Shown piece by piece: positions 35,617 to 47,398 of a stretch of DNA of 64,000 nt. A program made the translations under genes and the position numbers. This stretch comes from Rhodospirillales bacterium (GTDB lineage Bacteria > Pseudomonadota > Alphaproteobacteria > Rhodospirillales > Shumkoniaceae), in contig JACZKS010000166.1 in NCBI GenBank assembly GCA_014859895.1, positions 53,170-117,169 of the forward strand, given 5' to 3'. The stretch's first letter is position 1; each line of letters opens with the position of its first letter. The notes beneath the pieces are model-generated. The model saw only the letters and a list, made by a program, of their open reading frames with translations, did no database searches and was not told the DNA's origin.

Positions 35617-36086
35617 GAAGGCTCGCCGCCCTTGTCCTGCTGTTGTTGGCCTGGGCCATGCCGGCCGCCGCCGTCGATCCCGGCGAGATGCTGGCCGACC
35701 CGGCGCTGGAAGCCCGCGCGCGTGACATCAGCAAGGACCTGCGCTGCCTGGTCTGCCAGAATCAATCGATCGACGATTCGGACGCCCAGCTGGCCCGCGA
35801 TCTCCGGGTTCTGGTGCGCGAGCGCCTTGCCGCCGGCAGTTCGGACGACGAAGTCGTTGACTATGTGGTGTCGCGCTACGGCGATTTCGTGTTGTTGAGG
35901 CCGCCCTTCAAGCTCTCGACCTATGTGCTGTGGATCGGCCCGGCGGTCATATTCGCCGGCGGCCTGCTTGCCGTCGTCGTCTTCTACCGGCGTCGCGGCG
36001 GCGTGGCCGAGACCGCGCCGTCGCCGCTGTCGGCCGAGGAAAGCCGCCGCCTTGAGCGGCTGCTGGACGGGGACGGGCGGGCATGA
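35613..36086 (+). CDS. ccmH: Cytochrome c maturation protein CcmH (short type)
   Basis: A 157-residue protein with a signal peptide ([20 protein letters not shown]), the redox motif [11 protein letters not shown], and one C-terminal transmembrane helix ([20 protein letters not shown]). It holds apocytochrome thiols for heme ligation. This is the short form; the TPR half found fused in E. coli CcmH is the separate ccmI here. ATGA overlaps link it to both neighbours. Confidence 0.95.
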   Translation: MRRLAALVLLLLAWAMPAAAVDPGEMLADPALEARARDISKDLRCLVCQNQSIDDSDAQLARDLRVLVRERLAAGSSDDEVVDYVVSRYGDFVLLRPPFKLSTYVLWIGPAVIFAGGLLAVVVFYRRRGGVAETAPSPLSAEESRRLERLLDGDGRA

Positions 36087-37225
36087 CGCTGTGGATCGCC
36101 GTCGGCGGGCTGATCGCGCTCACCCTTGCCGTCATGCTGATGGCGCTGCTCAGGGCCCGCCCACCGGCGGTGGCGCGCGGCGACTACGACCTCGCCATCT
36201 ATCGCAGCCAGTTGGACGAGGTCGAGCGCGACGTCGAGCGCGGCATCCTGGCCCCCGATCTGGCCGAGGCGGCGCGCCTGGAAATCAAGCGGCGGATGCT
36301 GGCGGCGGCCGGCGGCACGGATCTGCAAACGGCCGCGCCGCCGGCGGTGGCGCCGGCTTGGTGCAGCGCGATTCTCGTGCTTGTCGTGGTGCTGGTTCCG
36401 GTGGCTTCCATCGGCCTTTATCTGATGCTCGGCTCGCCCACCATGCCCGACCAGCCGCTCGCGTCGCGTTCCGTCGCCACCCAGACGGCGGGCCGGGAGC
36501 AGGCCGAGATGGAGCGCCTGACGGCGCGCCTGGCCCAGCAGATGGAAAACCAGCCCGATCGGGTCGACGGCTGGCTGCTGCTCGGCCGCTCGCTGCGCAC
36601 CTTAGAGAACTACGACGAGGCGTCGCGGGCCTTCGAACGGGCGCTGGCGCTGACCGGACGGGCCCCCGACGTGCTGTCCGAATACGGCGAGATCCTCGTC
36701 CTTGCCCACGGCGGGCGGGTGGCCGAGTCGGCCAAGCAGATTTTCGAGGAAACCCTCAGGGCTGCCCCCGCCGAACCGCGGTCTCGCTATTACCTGGGTC
36801 TCGCCAAGGCCCAAAAGGGCGACCCCCGCGCCGCCCTGCAGGACTGGGTCGACCTCATCGCCGTGTCGCCGCCCGACGCCCCGTGGCTGACCGACATTCG
36901 CCGCGAGATCCGAGGCGTCGCGACGGCCGCAGGGATCGACGCCGGTACGCTGGCGCCGTCGGCCGGCCTGTCCGCTCCGCCATCCGCGCCGCCGCCCGGG
37001 CCCAGCGCCGAGGACGCCAAGGCGGCTGCGGAGATGACGGCGGCAGAACGCGAGGCGATGATTCGCGGCATGGTGGAAGGGTTGGCCGAGCGGCTGAAAG
37101 ACGAGCCCGACGACGCCGACGGGTGGCGGCGGCTGGCGCGGGCCTACGAAGTGCTGGGCGAATCCGAGAAAGCCAAGGGCGCCCTGGCCCAAGCCGAGGC
37201 GGCGGAGAAGAAGGCCAAGCCCTGA
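36083..37225 (+). CDS. ccmI: Cytochrome c biogenesis TPR protein CcmI (CycH)
   Basis: A 380-residue protein with two N-terminal membrane helices (residues 1-25 and about 95-115) and a periplasmic TPR region ([20 protein letters not shown] and a second TPR block near residue 340). It delivers apocytochromes to CcmFH. A Pro/Ala linker ([16 protein letters not shown]) separates the TPR blocks. It is the last gene of the ccm operon and converges with the dgcZ-like gene, 4 nt apart. Confidence 0.92.
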   Translation: MTLWIAVGGLIALTLAVMLMALLRARPPAVARGDYDLAIYRSQLDEVERDVERGILAPDLAEAARLEIKRRMLAAAGGTDLQTAAPPAVAPAWCSAILVLVVVLVPVASIGLYLMLGSPTMPDQPLASRSVATQTAGREQAEMERLTARLAQQMENQPDRVDGWLLLGRSLRTLENYDEASRAFERALALTGRAPDVLSEYGEILVLAHGGRVAESAKQIFEETLRAAPAEPRSRYYLGLAKAQKGDPRAALQDWVDLIAVSPPDAPWLTDIRREIRGVATAAGIDAGTLAPSAGLSAPPSAPPPGPSAEDAKAAAEMTAAEREAMIRGMVEGLAERLKDEPDDADGWRRLARAYEVLGESEKAKGALAQAEAAEKKAKP

Positions 37226-37229
37226 TCGC

Positions 37230-38147
37230 TTACGCCTGGCGGTCGTCGCCGGCCCAGATGCGCACCCGGTTGCGGCCGGCCTTCTTGGCGGCGTACATCG
37301 CCTGGTCGGCGTGATCGATTGCCACCGTCACCGACTGCTCGGGATCGAGCGCCGCGATGCCGAAGGAGGCGCTGACCGAAATCGCCTTGCCGTTGCCGAT
37401 GTCGATGCGCCGCCGCTTGAGGCCGCGGCGCAGGCGGTCGAGCACGTACTTGGCGCGGCTGGGATCGGTGCCCGGCAGCAGCATCAGGAATTCCTCGCCG
37501 CCGTAGCGGCAGATCTGATCGTACTGGCGCACGTTCTTGAGCAGGTAGCGCGCCACCTCGCGCAGCACCACATCGCCGGCATTGTGGCCGTGGGTGTCGT
37601 TGACCGCCTTGAAATGGTCGAGGTCGACCATGCCGACGCAACACGGCTCGCTGGAGCGGGCCATCCGCTCGCGCTCCTGTTCGAGCTTGGGCAGCATGGC
37701 GAAACGAGTCGATATGCCGGTCAAGGGGTCGGTGTAGCGCAGAAGCTTCTGGGCCTCGTCGATGAGGGCGCCGACGCGGTCGCGGAACCGCTGGATGCTG
37801 CGCTGGAAGGCGCGGAAGCGGGCGGGCGTGATGCGCCCGCCGTCGGCGACGATGGCGGCCAGGCGGCGCGAAGCCGCGTGCATTTCCTGGTGATGGCGGC
37901 CGACCGCCACGAAGTCGGGATGGGGACGCAAATAGTCGTTGCTGTCCTGGTAGTACCAGTGCCCGAACTCATCCTTCAGGTGGCTTCTCTCGGAAAGATC
38001 GGCCGGCCGCGGCCGCGTGCGGCACACCAGCGTGGCCATGAAACGGCGAAGCCAAGTGCGATGTGCTTCCAGCGCCCGTTCCAGGTCGTGGACCACCGTT
38101 TCGGCGGCGGTCACGGTGATCGGCGGCAACTCCAGATCGTTCGGCAC
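37230..38147 (-). CDS. dgcZ: DgcZ-like diguanylate cyclase with CZB domain
   Basis: A 305-residue protein aligned by eye with E. coli DgcZ (YdeH). The N-terminal half (AHRTWLRRFM, FGHWYY, RHHQEMHA) matches the chemoreceptor zinc-binding domain, and the C-terminal half is a GGDEF cyclase (RYGGEEF, with an RQYD inhibitory site five residues before). Three zinc-ligand histidines appear present. The Cys of DgcZ (CQFGRW) is replaced by Asp (DEFGHW). The enzyme should make c-di-GMP; its zinc affinity may differ. Confidence 0.85.
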   Translation of the reverse strand: MPNDLELPPITVTAAETVVHDLERALEAHRTWLRRFMATLVCRTRPRPADLSERSHLKDEFGHWYYQDSNDYLRPHPDFVAVGRHHQEMHAASRRLAAIVADGGRITPARFRAFQRSIQRFRDRVGALIDEAQKLLRYTDPLTGISTRFAMLPKLEQERERMARSSEPCCVGMVDLDHFKAVNDTHGHNAGDVVLREVARYLLKNVRQYDQICRYGGEEFLMLLPGTDPSRAKYVLDRLRRGLKRRRIDIGNGKAISVSASFGIAALDPEQSVTVAIDHADQAMYAAKKAGRNRVRIWAGDDRQA

Positions 38148-38291
38148 CCTACCCCCCCTTATTGTCGAGGCCCGATCCGTGCCACCTAGAATGCCCCGAA
38201 TCGTCGTCGAAACAAAGAGCGATTGAAAAGGCCGGTTGGCAGCGCCGTCGGAACCGGGCGTCTCGGAAGGAGGGCGTCGACGTCCAAAGCG

Positions 38292-38621
38292 TCAGCTCCG
38301 CTCCCGAAACCACGCCACGATCTGCTTGCCGCTCCCCACGAGCGGCCGGCACCATTCGCTCTCCCTGACGTCGCCCGGGCCGCCCGGCCGCCACCAGTGC
38401 TCGACGACGACCAGAAGCGACCACGCGATGCGGGTGCCTTTGCGCAGAGTCAGGGTGTGGGCCTCGCACCGGAAGGCGTAGGCAGGCCCCGAGAAGGCGT
38501 GGCTTTCGCGTTCCCAATCGAGGTCCCCGCATCTCCAGCGGTCATGCTTCAGGCCGGGGTTGCTCTCATTGTAGAGCGCGCGCCACGTCGCGAAGAACGA
38601 CTTGCTCCGAAGATTTCGCAT
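38292..38621 (-). CDS. Small conserved-looking hypothetical protein
   Basis: A 109-residue protein, Trp- and Arg-rich (SFFATWRALYNESNPGLKHD, then LLVVVEHWWRPGG), no signal peptide. The start at 38621 is chosen over 38708, which would run over the enolase stop. It lies 34 nt downstream of eno on the same strand and could be the last gene of the fluoride-riboswitch operon. No function recognised. Confidence 0.5.
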   Translation of the reverse strand: MRNLRSKSFFATWRALYNESNPGLKHDRWRCGDLDWERESHAFSGPAYAFRCEAHTLTLRKGTRIAWSLLVVVEHWWRPGGPGDVRESEWCRPLVGSGKQIVAWFRERS

Positions 38622-38655
38622 GGCAATCCTCGGCCGGTAGAGCTGCGGGTGGCCT

Positions 38656-41539
<2,884 letters not shown>

Positions 41540-41566
41540 GTCCGGCCTCCCTGTCATGGCGGCTGC

Positions 41567-41986
41567 TTACTTGACGACGATGACGGTGCAGGGCGCCAGG
41601 CGGACCAGCCGGTCCACGGTGCTGCCGATCAGCATGCCGTAGACCTGCGAATGGCCGACGTAGCCGATAACCAGGGCGTCGAACCCCTTCTCCTTCAAGA
41701 AGGCGGCGATGGCCTTCACCGGATGGCCGACCAGGAGGTGCGTTTCCAACTTCACCCGGCGCTTCCTGGCCTCCGCCGTGGCGTCCTCGATGACGCCCTC
41801 GAAGCGGTGATTGGCCAGCTCCTTCTCGCCGATGACCTCCTCGCGGTTGCCCGGCATCCACTGGGTTTCCTCGACGCACACCATATGCAATTCCGCCTTC
41901 TCGCGCTTGGTCATGTCGAGCGCGAAGGCCAGGGCGCGGGCGGCCCCTTGCGAACCGTCGTTGGCGAGAAGAATCTTGCTAGGCAT
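41567..41986 (-). CDS. Universal stress protein (UspA family)
   Basis: A 139-residue UspA protein. The N-terminus MPSKILLANDGSQGAARALA and the ATP-binding pattern G-x2-G-x9-G-S (in GYVGHSQVYGMLIGST) are intact, so it likely binds ATP. It overlaps the antiporter gene by 8 nt and precedes DUF190 by 27 nt. Usp genes are known associates of fluoride riboswitches; the protein may regulate the adjacent antiporter. Confidence 0.92.
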   Translation of the reverse strand: MPSKILLANDGSQGAARALAFALDMTKREKAELHMVCVEETQWMPGNREEVIGEKELANHRFEGVIEDATAEARKRRVKLETHLLVGHPVKAIAAFLKEKGFDALVIGYVGHSQVYGMLIGSTVDRLVRLAPCTVIVVK

Positions 41987-43151
41987 TGGGCGTCTCCTCC
42001 GCGATCTCGGGTTGCGGCTCCGGCTCCAGTTCCTTGAACGCCGGCTGGAACCATTTTTGGGCGATCAGGGTCGGCACCACGGCGCTGCCGATCACGGCGA
42101 CCACCAGCACCGTGTATTGGTCCTGGTCGATGATACCATTGGTCAGGCCGAACAGCGCCGAGATGGTGCCGAAGGTAAGCCCGGTCGACATCATGAGCGT
42201 GGTGTAGATGCCCTCGCGGTGGTCGAACCTGAAGGCTTTCGTCAGCGGCCAGATGCCGATCGTCTTGGTCACCATCTTCACCGCCAGGAAGGCGGCGATC
42301 AGCCCGGCCGCCGCCGCAACGGTCTCGAACTTGACCAGCGAGCCGGCCTTCAGGAAATAGAACGGTGTCAGGATGGTGAAGGCGATCGTGCGCACGCGAT
42401 GGGCTACGTCGCGGTTTTTCAGGAAGTAGGGCGCCAGCACCATGCCGACCAGATAGGCCGGCAGCACCGCCTCGCTGTTGGCCTTGGCGCCGACGCCGCC
42501 CAGCACGAACAGCACCAGCAGGATGAACTTGATCTCGGGCTCGCTCACCCGCTCGCCGACCCGGTTGAAGAACCACGGCACGAAGCGCGGCAGCAGCCAC
42601 AGCGCCACCGCCGTCAGCGCGCCGAAGGCGGCCAGCCACAGGTTGTAGTTGGCAAACACGATGCCTAGCGCCAGCACGGTGCCGACGTCATTGACGAAGC
42701 AGCCGGCCAGGATGATCTTGCCGATCTCGGTGCGGTTGAAGCCGGTTTCCACCATTACCGCGTAGACCACTGCCACCGAGGTGGTGGAAAGCGCGATGGC
42801 GGCGATCTGTGCCTGCGGCAAGGGCCAGCCCAGGACGTAAACCGTGTAGGCGAGGACGCCGAGGTAGGGCGCGAAGAATCCGACCGCGCCGATGCTCATG
42901 GTCGACCACAGGTTCCGTCGGATGATGGCGGGGTCGAGTTCTGCGCCGGCCAGGAAAGTGAGCAGGATGGCTCCCATTCCGGCCAGGTAGTTCACCCACT
43001 CGTTCGGCGCCAGGCCAAGCAGGTTGCCGCCAAGGGCGCCGACCATGATCTCGATGAGGGCGACCGAGACGGCGAGGCGGATCGAGATGAGGGTGGCCAT
43101 GAGGGCCAATCCCACCCACAGGGCCGACATCAGCCAGATGTTTTCCACCAT
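41979..43151 (-). CDS. Kef/NhaA2-type cation:proton antiporter
   Basis: A 390-residue CPA2-family antiporter with about 12 membrane segments. The core motif CFVNDVGTVLALG has the Asn-Asp pair of electroneutral exchangers. LLTFLAGAELDPAIIRR is the usual TM3 region. An acidic, Pro-rich tail ends the protein; there is no TrkA-N domain. It is the first gene after a fluoride riboswitch, and Na+/H+ antiporters of this kind are known riboswitch targets. It may export fluoride-linked protons or restore pH; direct fluoride export is not shown. Confidence 0.9.
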   Translation of the reverse strand: MVENIWLMSALWVGLALMATLISIRLAVSVALIEIMVGALGGNLLGLAPNEWVNYLAGMGAILLTFLAGAELDPAIIRRNLWSTMSIGAVGFFAPYLGVLAYTVYVLGWPLPQAQIAAIALSTTSVAVVYAVMVETGFNRTEIGKIILAGCFVNDVGTVLALGIVFANYNLWLAAFGALTAVALWLLPRFVPWFFNRVGERVSEPEIKFILLVLFVLGGVGAKANSEAVLPAYLVGMVLAPYFLKNRDVAHRVRTIAFTILTPFYFLKAGSLVKFETVAAAAGLIAAFLAVKMVTKTIGIWPLTKAFRFDHREGIYTTLMMSTGLTFGTISALFGLTNGIIDQDQYTVLVVAVIGSAVVPTLIAQKWFQPAFKELEPEPQPEIAEETPNA

Positions 43152-43291
43152 GGTGTTCTTCTCCGTGCGGACTGCCGTCGTCTTCGTTGTCCGCGGAGGG
43201 ACCTCCCGCCGCGGGGCACGATCCAGAAGTCATCGGCCCCGTTGCGAGGGCGGTTGCGGTGGACTTCATCACCGGTTGCGGCGCGGGCACG

Positions 43292-43318
43292 AAAAAACCC
43301 GCCTCGCGGCGGGTCCAC
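43292..43318 (-). terminator. Riboswitch expression-platform terminator
   Basis: On the minus strand CCCGCC and GGCGGG pair around GCGA, followed by TTTTTTCG (43292-43313). It lies about 35 nt downstream of the fluoride aptamer and before the antiporter gene, so ligand binding could prevent terminator formation. Confidence 0.85.
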
Positions 43319-43347
43319 AAAAAATAACCCCCGCCGCGTTTACCGCG

Positions 43348-43402
43348 CAGCAGGAGTCATCAGCCTTTCGGCGGTTGAGTCAGGGGGACTCCATCCCCTG
43401 TT
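43348..43402 (-). promoter_or_regulatory. Fluoride riboswitch (crcB motif)
   Basis: The minus strand reads GGGGATGGAGTCCCCC, then TGACT, AACCGCC, GAAA, GGCTGATGACTCCT. These are the elements of the fluoride aptamer: the GG-GAUGG-GU 5' helix, the AACCGCC pseudoknot strand and GGCUGAUGAC(U/G)CCU. Spacing and order agree with the known crcB consensus. A terminator follows and a promoter precedes, forming a complete transcriptional switch. It should raise expression of the antiporter-to-enolase genes when fluoride is present. Confidence 0.92.
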
Positions 43403-43409
43403 GCAAAAA

Positions 43410-43438
43410 ACCATAGGCAATCCGCGGCGCGAGGTCAA
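43410..43438 (-). promoter_or_regulatory. Promoter of fluoride-responsive operon
   Basis: On the minus strand, TTGACC (43433-43438), a 17-nt spacer, then TATGGT (43410-43415), a good sigma70-type match. The expected start of transcription, about 7 nt on, falls just before the aptamer. Confidence 0.75.
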
Positions 43439-43463
43439 TCCGGTCTGAAAAGGATAGCGGCGC

Positions 43464-43547
43464 CGCTTGGCAATCTCGCGCCTCTTGGCTTATGCTGGCG
43501 CCGATCGCATCGCGGCGCTTCCGCACGGTCGGAAGCGCTTTTCTTTT
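43464..43547 (+). promoter_or_regulatory. iorA promoter and leader hairpin
   Basis: A possible promoter TTGGCA (near 43475), 18-nt spacer, TATGCT lies on the plus strand. It is followed by GCGCTTCC (43515-43522) pairing with GGAAGCGC (43531-43538) and then TTTTCTTTT. The terminator-like hairpin is 18 nt before the iorA start, on the same strand, with no plus-strand gene upstream. It may attenuate or stabilise the iorAB mRNA. Confidence 0.5.
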
Positions 43548-43564
43548 CGAAGGGATGAAGACGC

Positions 43565-45433
43565 GTGAACCGCCTAGCCGAAGCCGGGAAAAACCGGCCG
43601 CAACTGCTCTCGGGAAACGACGCTGTGGCCCGTGGCGTATGGGAAGCCGACGCCCGGGTGGCCGCCGCCTATCCCGGCACGCCGTCCACCGAAATCCTCG
43701 AGAGCCTCGCCCGCTATCCCGGCATCCGGGCCAACTGGGCGGTCAACGAGAAGGTCTCGCTGGAAATCGCCATCGGCGCCTCGGTGGCGGGTTCGCGGGC
43801 CTTTTCGGCGATGAAGCACGTCGGCGTCAATGTCGCTTCCGACGCCCTGATGTCGCAGACCCTGGCCGGCGTGGAAGGCGGCCTGGTCATCGCGGTGGCC
43901 GACGACGTCGGCCTGTCGTCCTCGCAGAACGAGCAGGATTCGCGCTACTGGGGCCGCTTCGCCCATCTGCCCATCCTGGAGCCCTGCGATTCCCAGGAAG
44001 CCTACGAGATGGCCAAGGCGGCCTTCGACCTTTCCGAACAGTTCCAGGTGCCGGTGCTGCTGCGCGTCACCACCCGGGTCAGCCACGTCAAAAGCGTTGT
44101 CACTGTCGGCGAGCGGGTCGAGCATGCGGCGAAGGGATTCGAGAAGAACCCGGCCCGCTGGGTGCTGGTGCCGTCTGTCGCCAAGCGCCGCCTCGGCGAC
44201 CAGGCGGTGCGCGACCGCCAGCTCGCCGCCTATGCCGAGACCTGCGATTTCAATCGTATCGATGAGGGCACCGACCGGCGGGTCGGCTTCGTCACCTCGG
44301 GTCCGGCCTATCTGCATCTGCGCGAAGCTTTTCCCGACGCTCCGGTCTTCAAGCTGGGACTCGGCTATCCGCTGCCTATCGAGCGCATCCGCGCCTTTGC
44401 CGCCTCCGTCGAGGCGCTCATCGTCGCCGAGGAGACCGAGCCGCTCATCGAGAAGGAACTCCGCGCGGCCGGCATCGCGGCGCACGGCAAGGACATCCTG
44501 CCGGCCACCGACGAACTGACGCCCAACGTGGTCGGCCCGGCGGTGCGCCGCTTCCTGGGCGAGGCGGTGGAAACCGCGGAGCCCATCAAGGCCGACGTCT
44601 TCCCGCGGCCGCCGACCATGTGCGTCGGCTGCCCGCATCTGGCGGTCTATTACTGCCTGTCGCGCCTCAAGAAACAGATCAACATCGCCGGCGACATCGG
44701 TTGCTACACGCTGGGCGCCGGCCATCCTTGGAACGCGCTCGACACCTGCACCTGCATGGGCGGGTCGATGGGCATGGCGCTGGGCATGGATCTCGGGCGT
44801 GGCGAGACCGACAAGGACAAGGGCATCGTCGCCGTGATCGGCGATTCGACCTTCCTGCACATGGGCATGCCGGGGCTGCTCAACATCGTTTACGAGGGCG
44901 GCAACGTCACCGTGCTGATCTTGGACAACCGGGCCACCGGCATGACCGGCGGCCAGGAGCATCCGGGCACCGGCCACAACCTCAGGGGCGACGCCGCGCC
45001 GCGCGTCGACTTCGGTAAGCTGGTCGAGGCCTTCGGGGTTAGACCTGAGCGCATCCGCCGGGTCGATCCGGCCGAGATGCCGATCCTGTTCAAGACGCTC
45101 AAGGAAGAGATCGCCACGCCGGAACCCTCGGTGATCATCACCAACCGGCCGTGCACGCTGATCGACTGCTTCTGCAAGGATACCCCGTTCCGGGTGGTCG
45201 AGGAGGACTGCACCGGTTGCTCCAACTGCCTCAACGTCGGCTGCCCGGCCATCCAGGTGGTGCGCACCGGCGTCAAGAAGATGGCCAAGGGCCAGGACGT
45301 CGAGCGCAAGTGGGTGAAGATCGACACCGCCGCCTGCACCGGCTGCGGCCTCTGCCAGTCGACCTGCGGGCCGGGCGCCATCGTTAGGGCGGAGCGGGTG
45401 GTGGCGGGTCCGGGCGCGGGAGCGGCACGATGA
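43565..45433 (+). CDS. iorA: Indolepyruvate:ferredoxin oxidoreductase, alpha subunit
   Basis: A 622-residue TPP-dependent subunit oxidising aryl-pyruvates (from aromatic amino acids) to aryl-acetyl-CoA with ferredoxin. Pyrimidine-binding and PP domains are present: YPGTPSTEILESL near the start, and GDSTFLHMGMPGLLN and DNRATGMTGGQEHPG in the TPP region. Two C-terminal [4Fe-4S] motifs are CTGCSNCLNVGCPAI and CTGCGLCQSTCGPGAI. The start is GTG at 43565 after AAGGGATGAAGACGC. It overlaps iorB by 4 nt. Confidence 0.94.
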   Translation: MNRLAEAGKNRPQLLSGNDAVARGVWEADARVAAAYPGTPSTEILESLARYPGIRANWAVNEKVSLEIAIGASVAGSRAFSAMKHVGVNVASDALMSQTLAGVEGGLVIAVADDVGLSSSQNEQDSRYWGRFAHLPILEPCDSQEAYEMAKAAFDLSEQFQVPVLLRVTTRVSHVKSVVTVGERVEHAAKGFEKNPARWVLVPSVAKRRLGDQAVRDRQLAAYAETCDFNRIDEGTDRRVGFVTSGPAYLHLREAFPDAPVFKLGLGYPLPIERIRAFAASVEALIVAEETEPLIEKELRAAGIAAHGKDILPATDELTPNVVGPAVRRFLGEAVETAEPIKADVFPRPPTMCVGCPHLAVYYCLSRLKKQINIAGDIGCYTLGAGHPWNALDTCTCMGGSMGMALGMDLGRGETDKDKGIVAVIGDSTFLHMGMPGLLNIVYEGGNVTVLILDNRATGMTGGQEHPGTGHNLRGDAAPRVDFGKLVEAFGVRPERIRRVDPAEMPILFKTLKEEIATPEPSVIITNRPCTLIDCFCKDTPFRVVEEDCTGCSNCLNVGCPAIQVVRTGVKKMAKGQDVERKWVKIDTAACTGCGLCQSTCGPGAIVRAERVVAGPGAGAAR

Positions 45434-46053
45434 ACGGCGAGACGAAGGCGATCACCAACATCATGGTCGTCGGCATGGGCGGCCAGGGGGTGATGACGGC
45501 TTCCGAGATCCTGGCCCAGGCGGCCCTCTCGTTGGGCTACGACGTCAAGAAGACCGAGGTCGCCGGCATGGCGCAGCGGGGCGGCGTCGTCACCTCGCAC
45601 CTGCGCTTCGGGCCGAAGGTGCTGTCCTCTTCCATCGCCCAGGGCGAGGCCGACATCCTGGTCGGCTTTGAGCCGGCCGAAGCATTGCGCTGGTGCGGCT
45701 ATCTGCGCCGTGAAGGCGTCGCCATGGTCAACACGCTGCGCCAGCCGCCGCCGGTGGTCAACATGGGCCTTTACAAATATCCGGACGACCCCATCGGCCA
45801 GATGCGCGCCGTCGGCGTCAAGGTGTTCGACTTCGACGCCAGCACGATCGCCAAGGACATGGGCGAACCGCGCCTGGTGAATACCATCATGCTGGGCGCC
45901 ATCGCCGGCTTCCTGCCGTTTCCGGCGGAGACGCTGAAGGAGGTCATCGTCGAGGGCTTCCGGGCCCGCAAGCCGGCCCTGGCCGAGCTCAACGCCAGGG
46001 CCTTCGAGGCCGGGCGGGCGGCGGCCGCGACGGCGGCAACGGTTCCGGCCTAG
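45430..46053 (+). CDS. iorB: Indolepyruvate:ferredoxin oxidoreductase, beta subunit
   Basis: A 207-residue gamma-domain subunit partnering IorA. It shows VVGMGGQGVMTASEILAQAA, the CoA-binding-type region EVAGMAQRGGVVTSHLRFG, and a conserved helical tail. It is translationally coupled (ATGA at 45430). The pair is the two-subunit archaeal/alphaproteobacterial type rather than the large fused form. Confidence 0.94.
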   Translation: MNGETKAITNIMVVGMGGQGVMTASEILAQAALSLGYDVKKTEVAGMAQRGGVVTSHLRFGPKVLSSSIAQGEADILVGFEPAEALRWCGYLRREGVAMVNTLRQPPPVVNMGLYKYPDDPIGQMRAVGVKVFDFDASTIAKDMGEPRLVNTIMLGAIAGFLPFPAETLKEVIVEGFRARKPALAELNARAFEAGRAAAATAATVPA

Positions 46054-46182
46054 AAACCGTGCCGGCGGCCGGCCGCCGGTCACCGAATCATCCCTTGCCT
46101 TCCGGGCCGGCCGATCGCATAACGGTCGGCTCGGGCCGGTCCCAAACGCGACGCCCGGCCCCTCCGATTCTCAAGCCAATGG

Positions 46183-47388
46183 ATGTCCAAAATGGCAAAA
46201 TACAAGACGCTTGACGGTTTCGACGTGTCCGGAAAACGGGTCCTGGTGCGGGCCGACCTCAACGTTCCCATGAAGGACGGCAAGGTCACCGACATGACGC
46301 GCATCGAGCGCACGGTCCCCACGCTGATTGAGCTGGCCGACCAGGGGGCGCGGGTCATCGTCGTCACCCATCTCGGCCGCCCCAAGGGCAAGGTGGCGCC
46401 GGAGTTCTCGCTCAAACCGGTGGCCGAAGCCCTGGCGAAAGCCTGCAAGCGCCCGGTCGCCTTCGCCGGCGACTGCATCGGCTCCGAGGCGGCGCGCGTC
46501 GTTGCCGCCATGAAGGCAGGCGACATCGCCATGCTGGAGAATCTTCGCTTCCACGCCGAGGAGGAGAAGAACGACCTCGAATTCGCCAAGAAGCTGGCGG
46601 CCCATGCCGACGTCTACGTAACCGACGCCTTTTCCTGCGCCCATCGGGCGCACGCCTCGACCGAGGCGGTGGCCCGCTTGCTGCCGGCCGCCGCCGGCCG
46701 CCTGATGCAGGCCGAGCTGGAGGCCCTGACCGCCGCGCTGGATGCCCCCAAGCATCCGGTCATCGCGCTGGTCGGCGGCGCCAAGATTTCGACCAAGCTC
46801 GACCTTCTCGGCAACCTGACGAAGAAGGTCGACAAGCTGGTCATCGGCGGCGGCATGGCCAATACCTTCCTCAACGCCAAGGGCGTGAACGTCGGCAAGT
46901 CGCTGTGCGAGCGCGACATGGCCGACAGCGCCAGGGCCATCCTGGCGGCGGCCTCCGGCAATGGCTGCGAGATCGTGCTGCCGGTCGATGCCGTCATCGC
47001 CGATCAGTTGGCCGAGGGCGTGAAAACCGAGACGGTGACCATCGACAAGGTGCCGGACGGCGCCATGATCCTCGACATCGGTCCCCGTTCGGCGGCCGAC
47101 CTCATGACGATGCTGGCCGGCATGAAGACGCTGGTGTGGAACGGCCCGCTCGGCGCCTTCGAGGTGGCGCCCTTCGATGCCGGCACCAACGCGGTGGCCC
47201 GCGAGGCGGCCAAGCTCACCAAGGCGGGCAAGCTGCTGTCGGTGGCCGGCGGCGGCGACACCGTGGCGGCGTTGGCCAAGGCCGGAGCCGAGGAGGACTT
47301 CTCCTACGTCTCGACCGCGGGCGGGGCTTTCCTGGAATGGCTGGAAGGCAAGGATCTGCCGGGCGTTGCCGTGCTGCGGGCCGGCTGA
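46183..47388 (+). CDS. pgk: Phosphoglycerate kinase
   Basis: A 401-residue glycolytic kinase making ATP from 1,3-bisphosphoglycerate. It shows [36 protein letters not shown], the ATP-binding GGAKISTKL region and GPLGAFEV with the C-terminal GGGDTVAAL. The first ATG (46183) gives MSKMAKYK; the ATG at 46192 is an equally plausible start. The 129-nt upstream gap has several G+C-rich short repeats but no clear terminator. Confidence 0.96.
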   Translation: MSKMAKYKTLDGFDVSGKRVLVRADLNVPMKDGKVTDMTRIERTVPTLIELADQGARVIVVTHLGRPKGKVAPEFSLKPVAEALAKACKRPVAFAGDCIGSEAARVVAAMKAGDIAMLENLRFHAEEEKNDLEFAKKLAAHADVYVTDAFSCAHRAHASTEAVARLLPAAAGRLMQAELEALTAALDAPKHPVIALVGGAKISTKLDLLGNLTKKVDKLVIGGGMANTFLNAKGVNVGKSLCERDMADSARAILAAASGNGCEIVLPVDAVIADQLAEGVKTETVTIDKVPDGAMILDIGPRSAADLMTMLAGMKTLVWNGPLGAFEVAPFDAGTNAVAREAAKLTKAGKLLSVAGGGDTVAALAKAGAEEDFSYVSTAGGAFLEWLEGKDLPGVAVLRAG

Positions 47389-47398
47389 GCCCGCAGCT

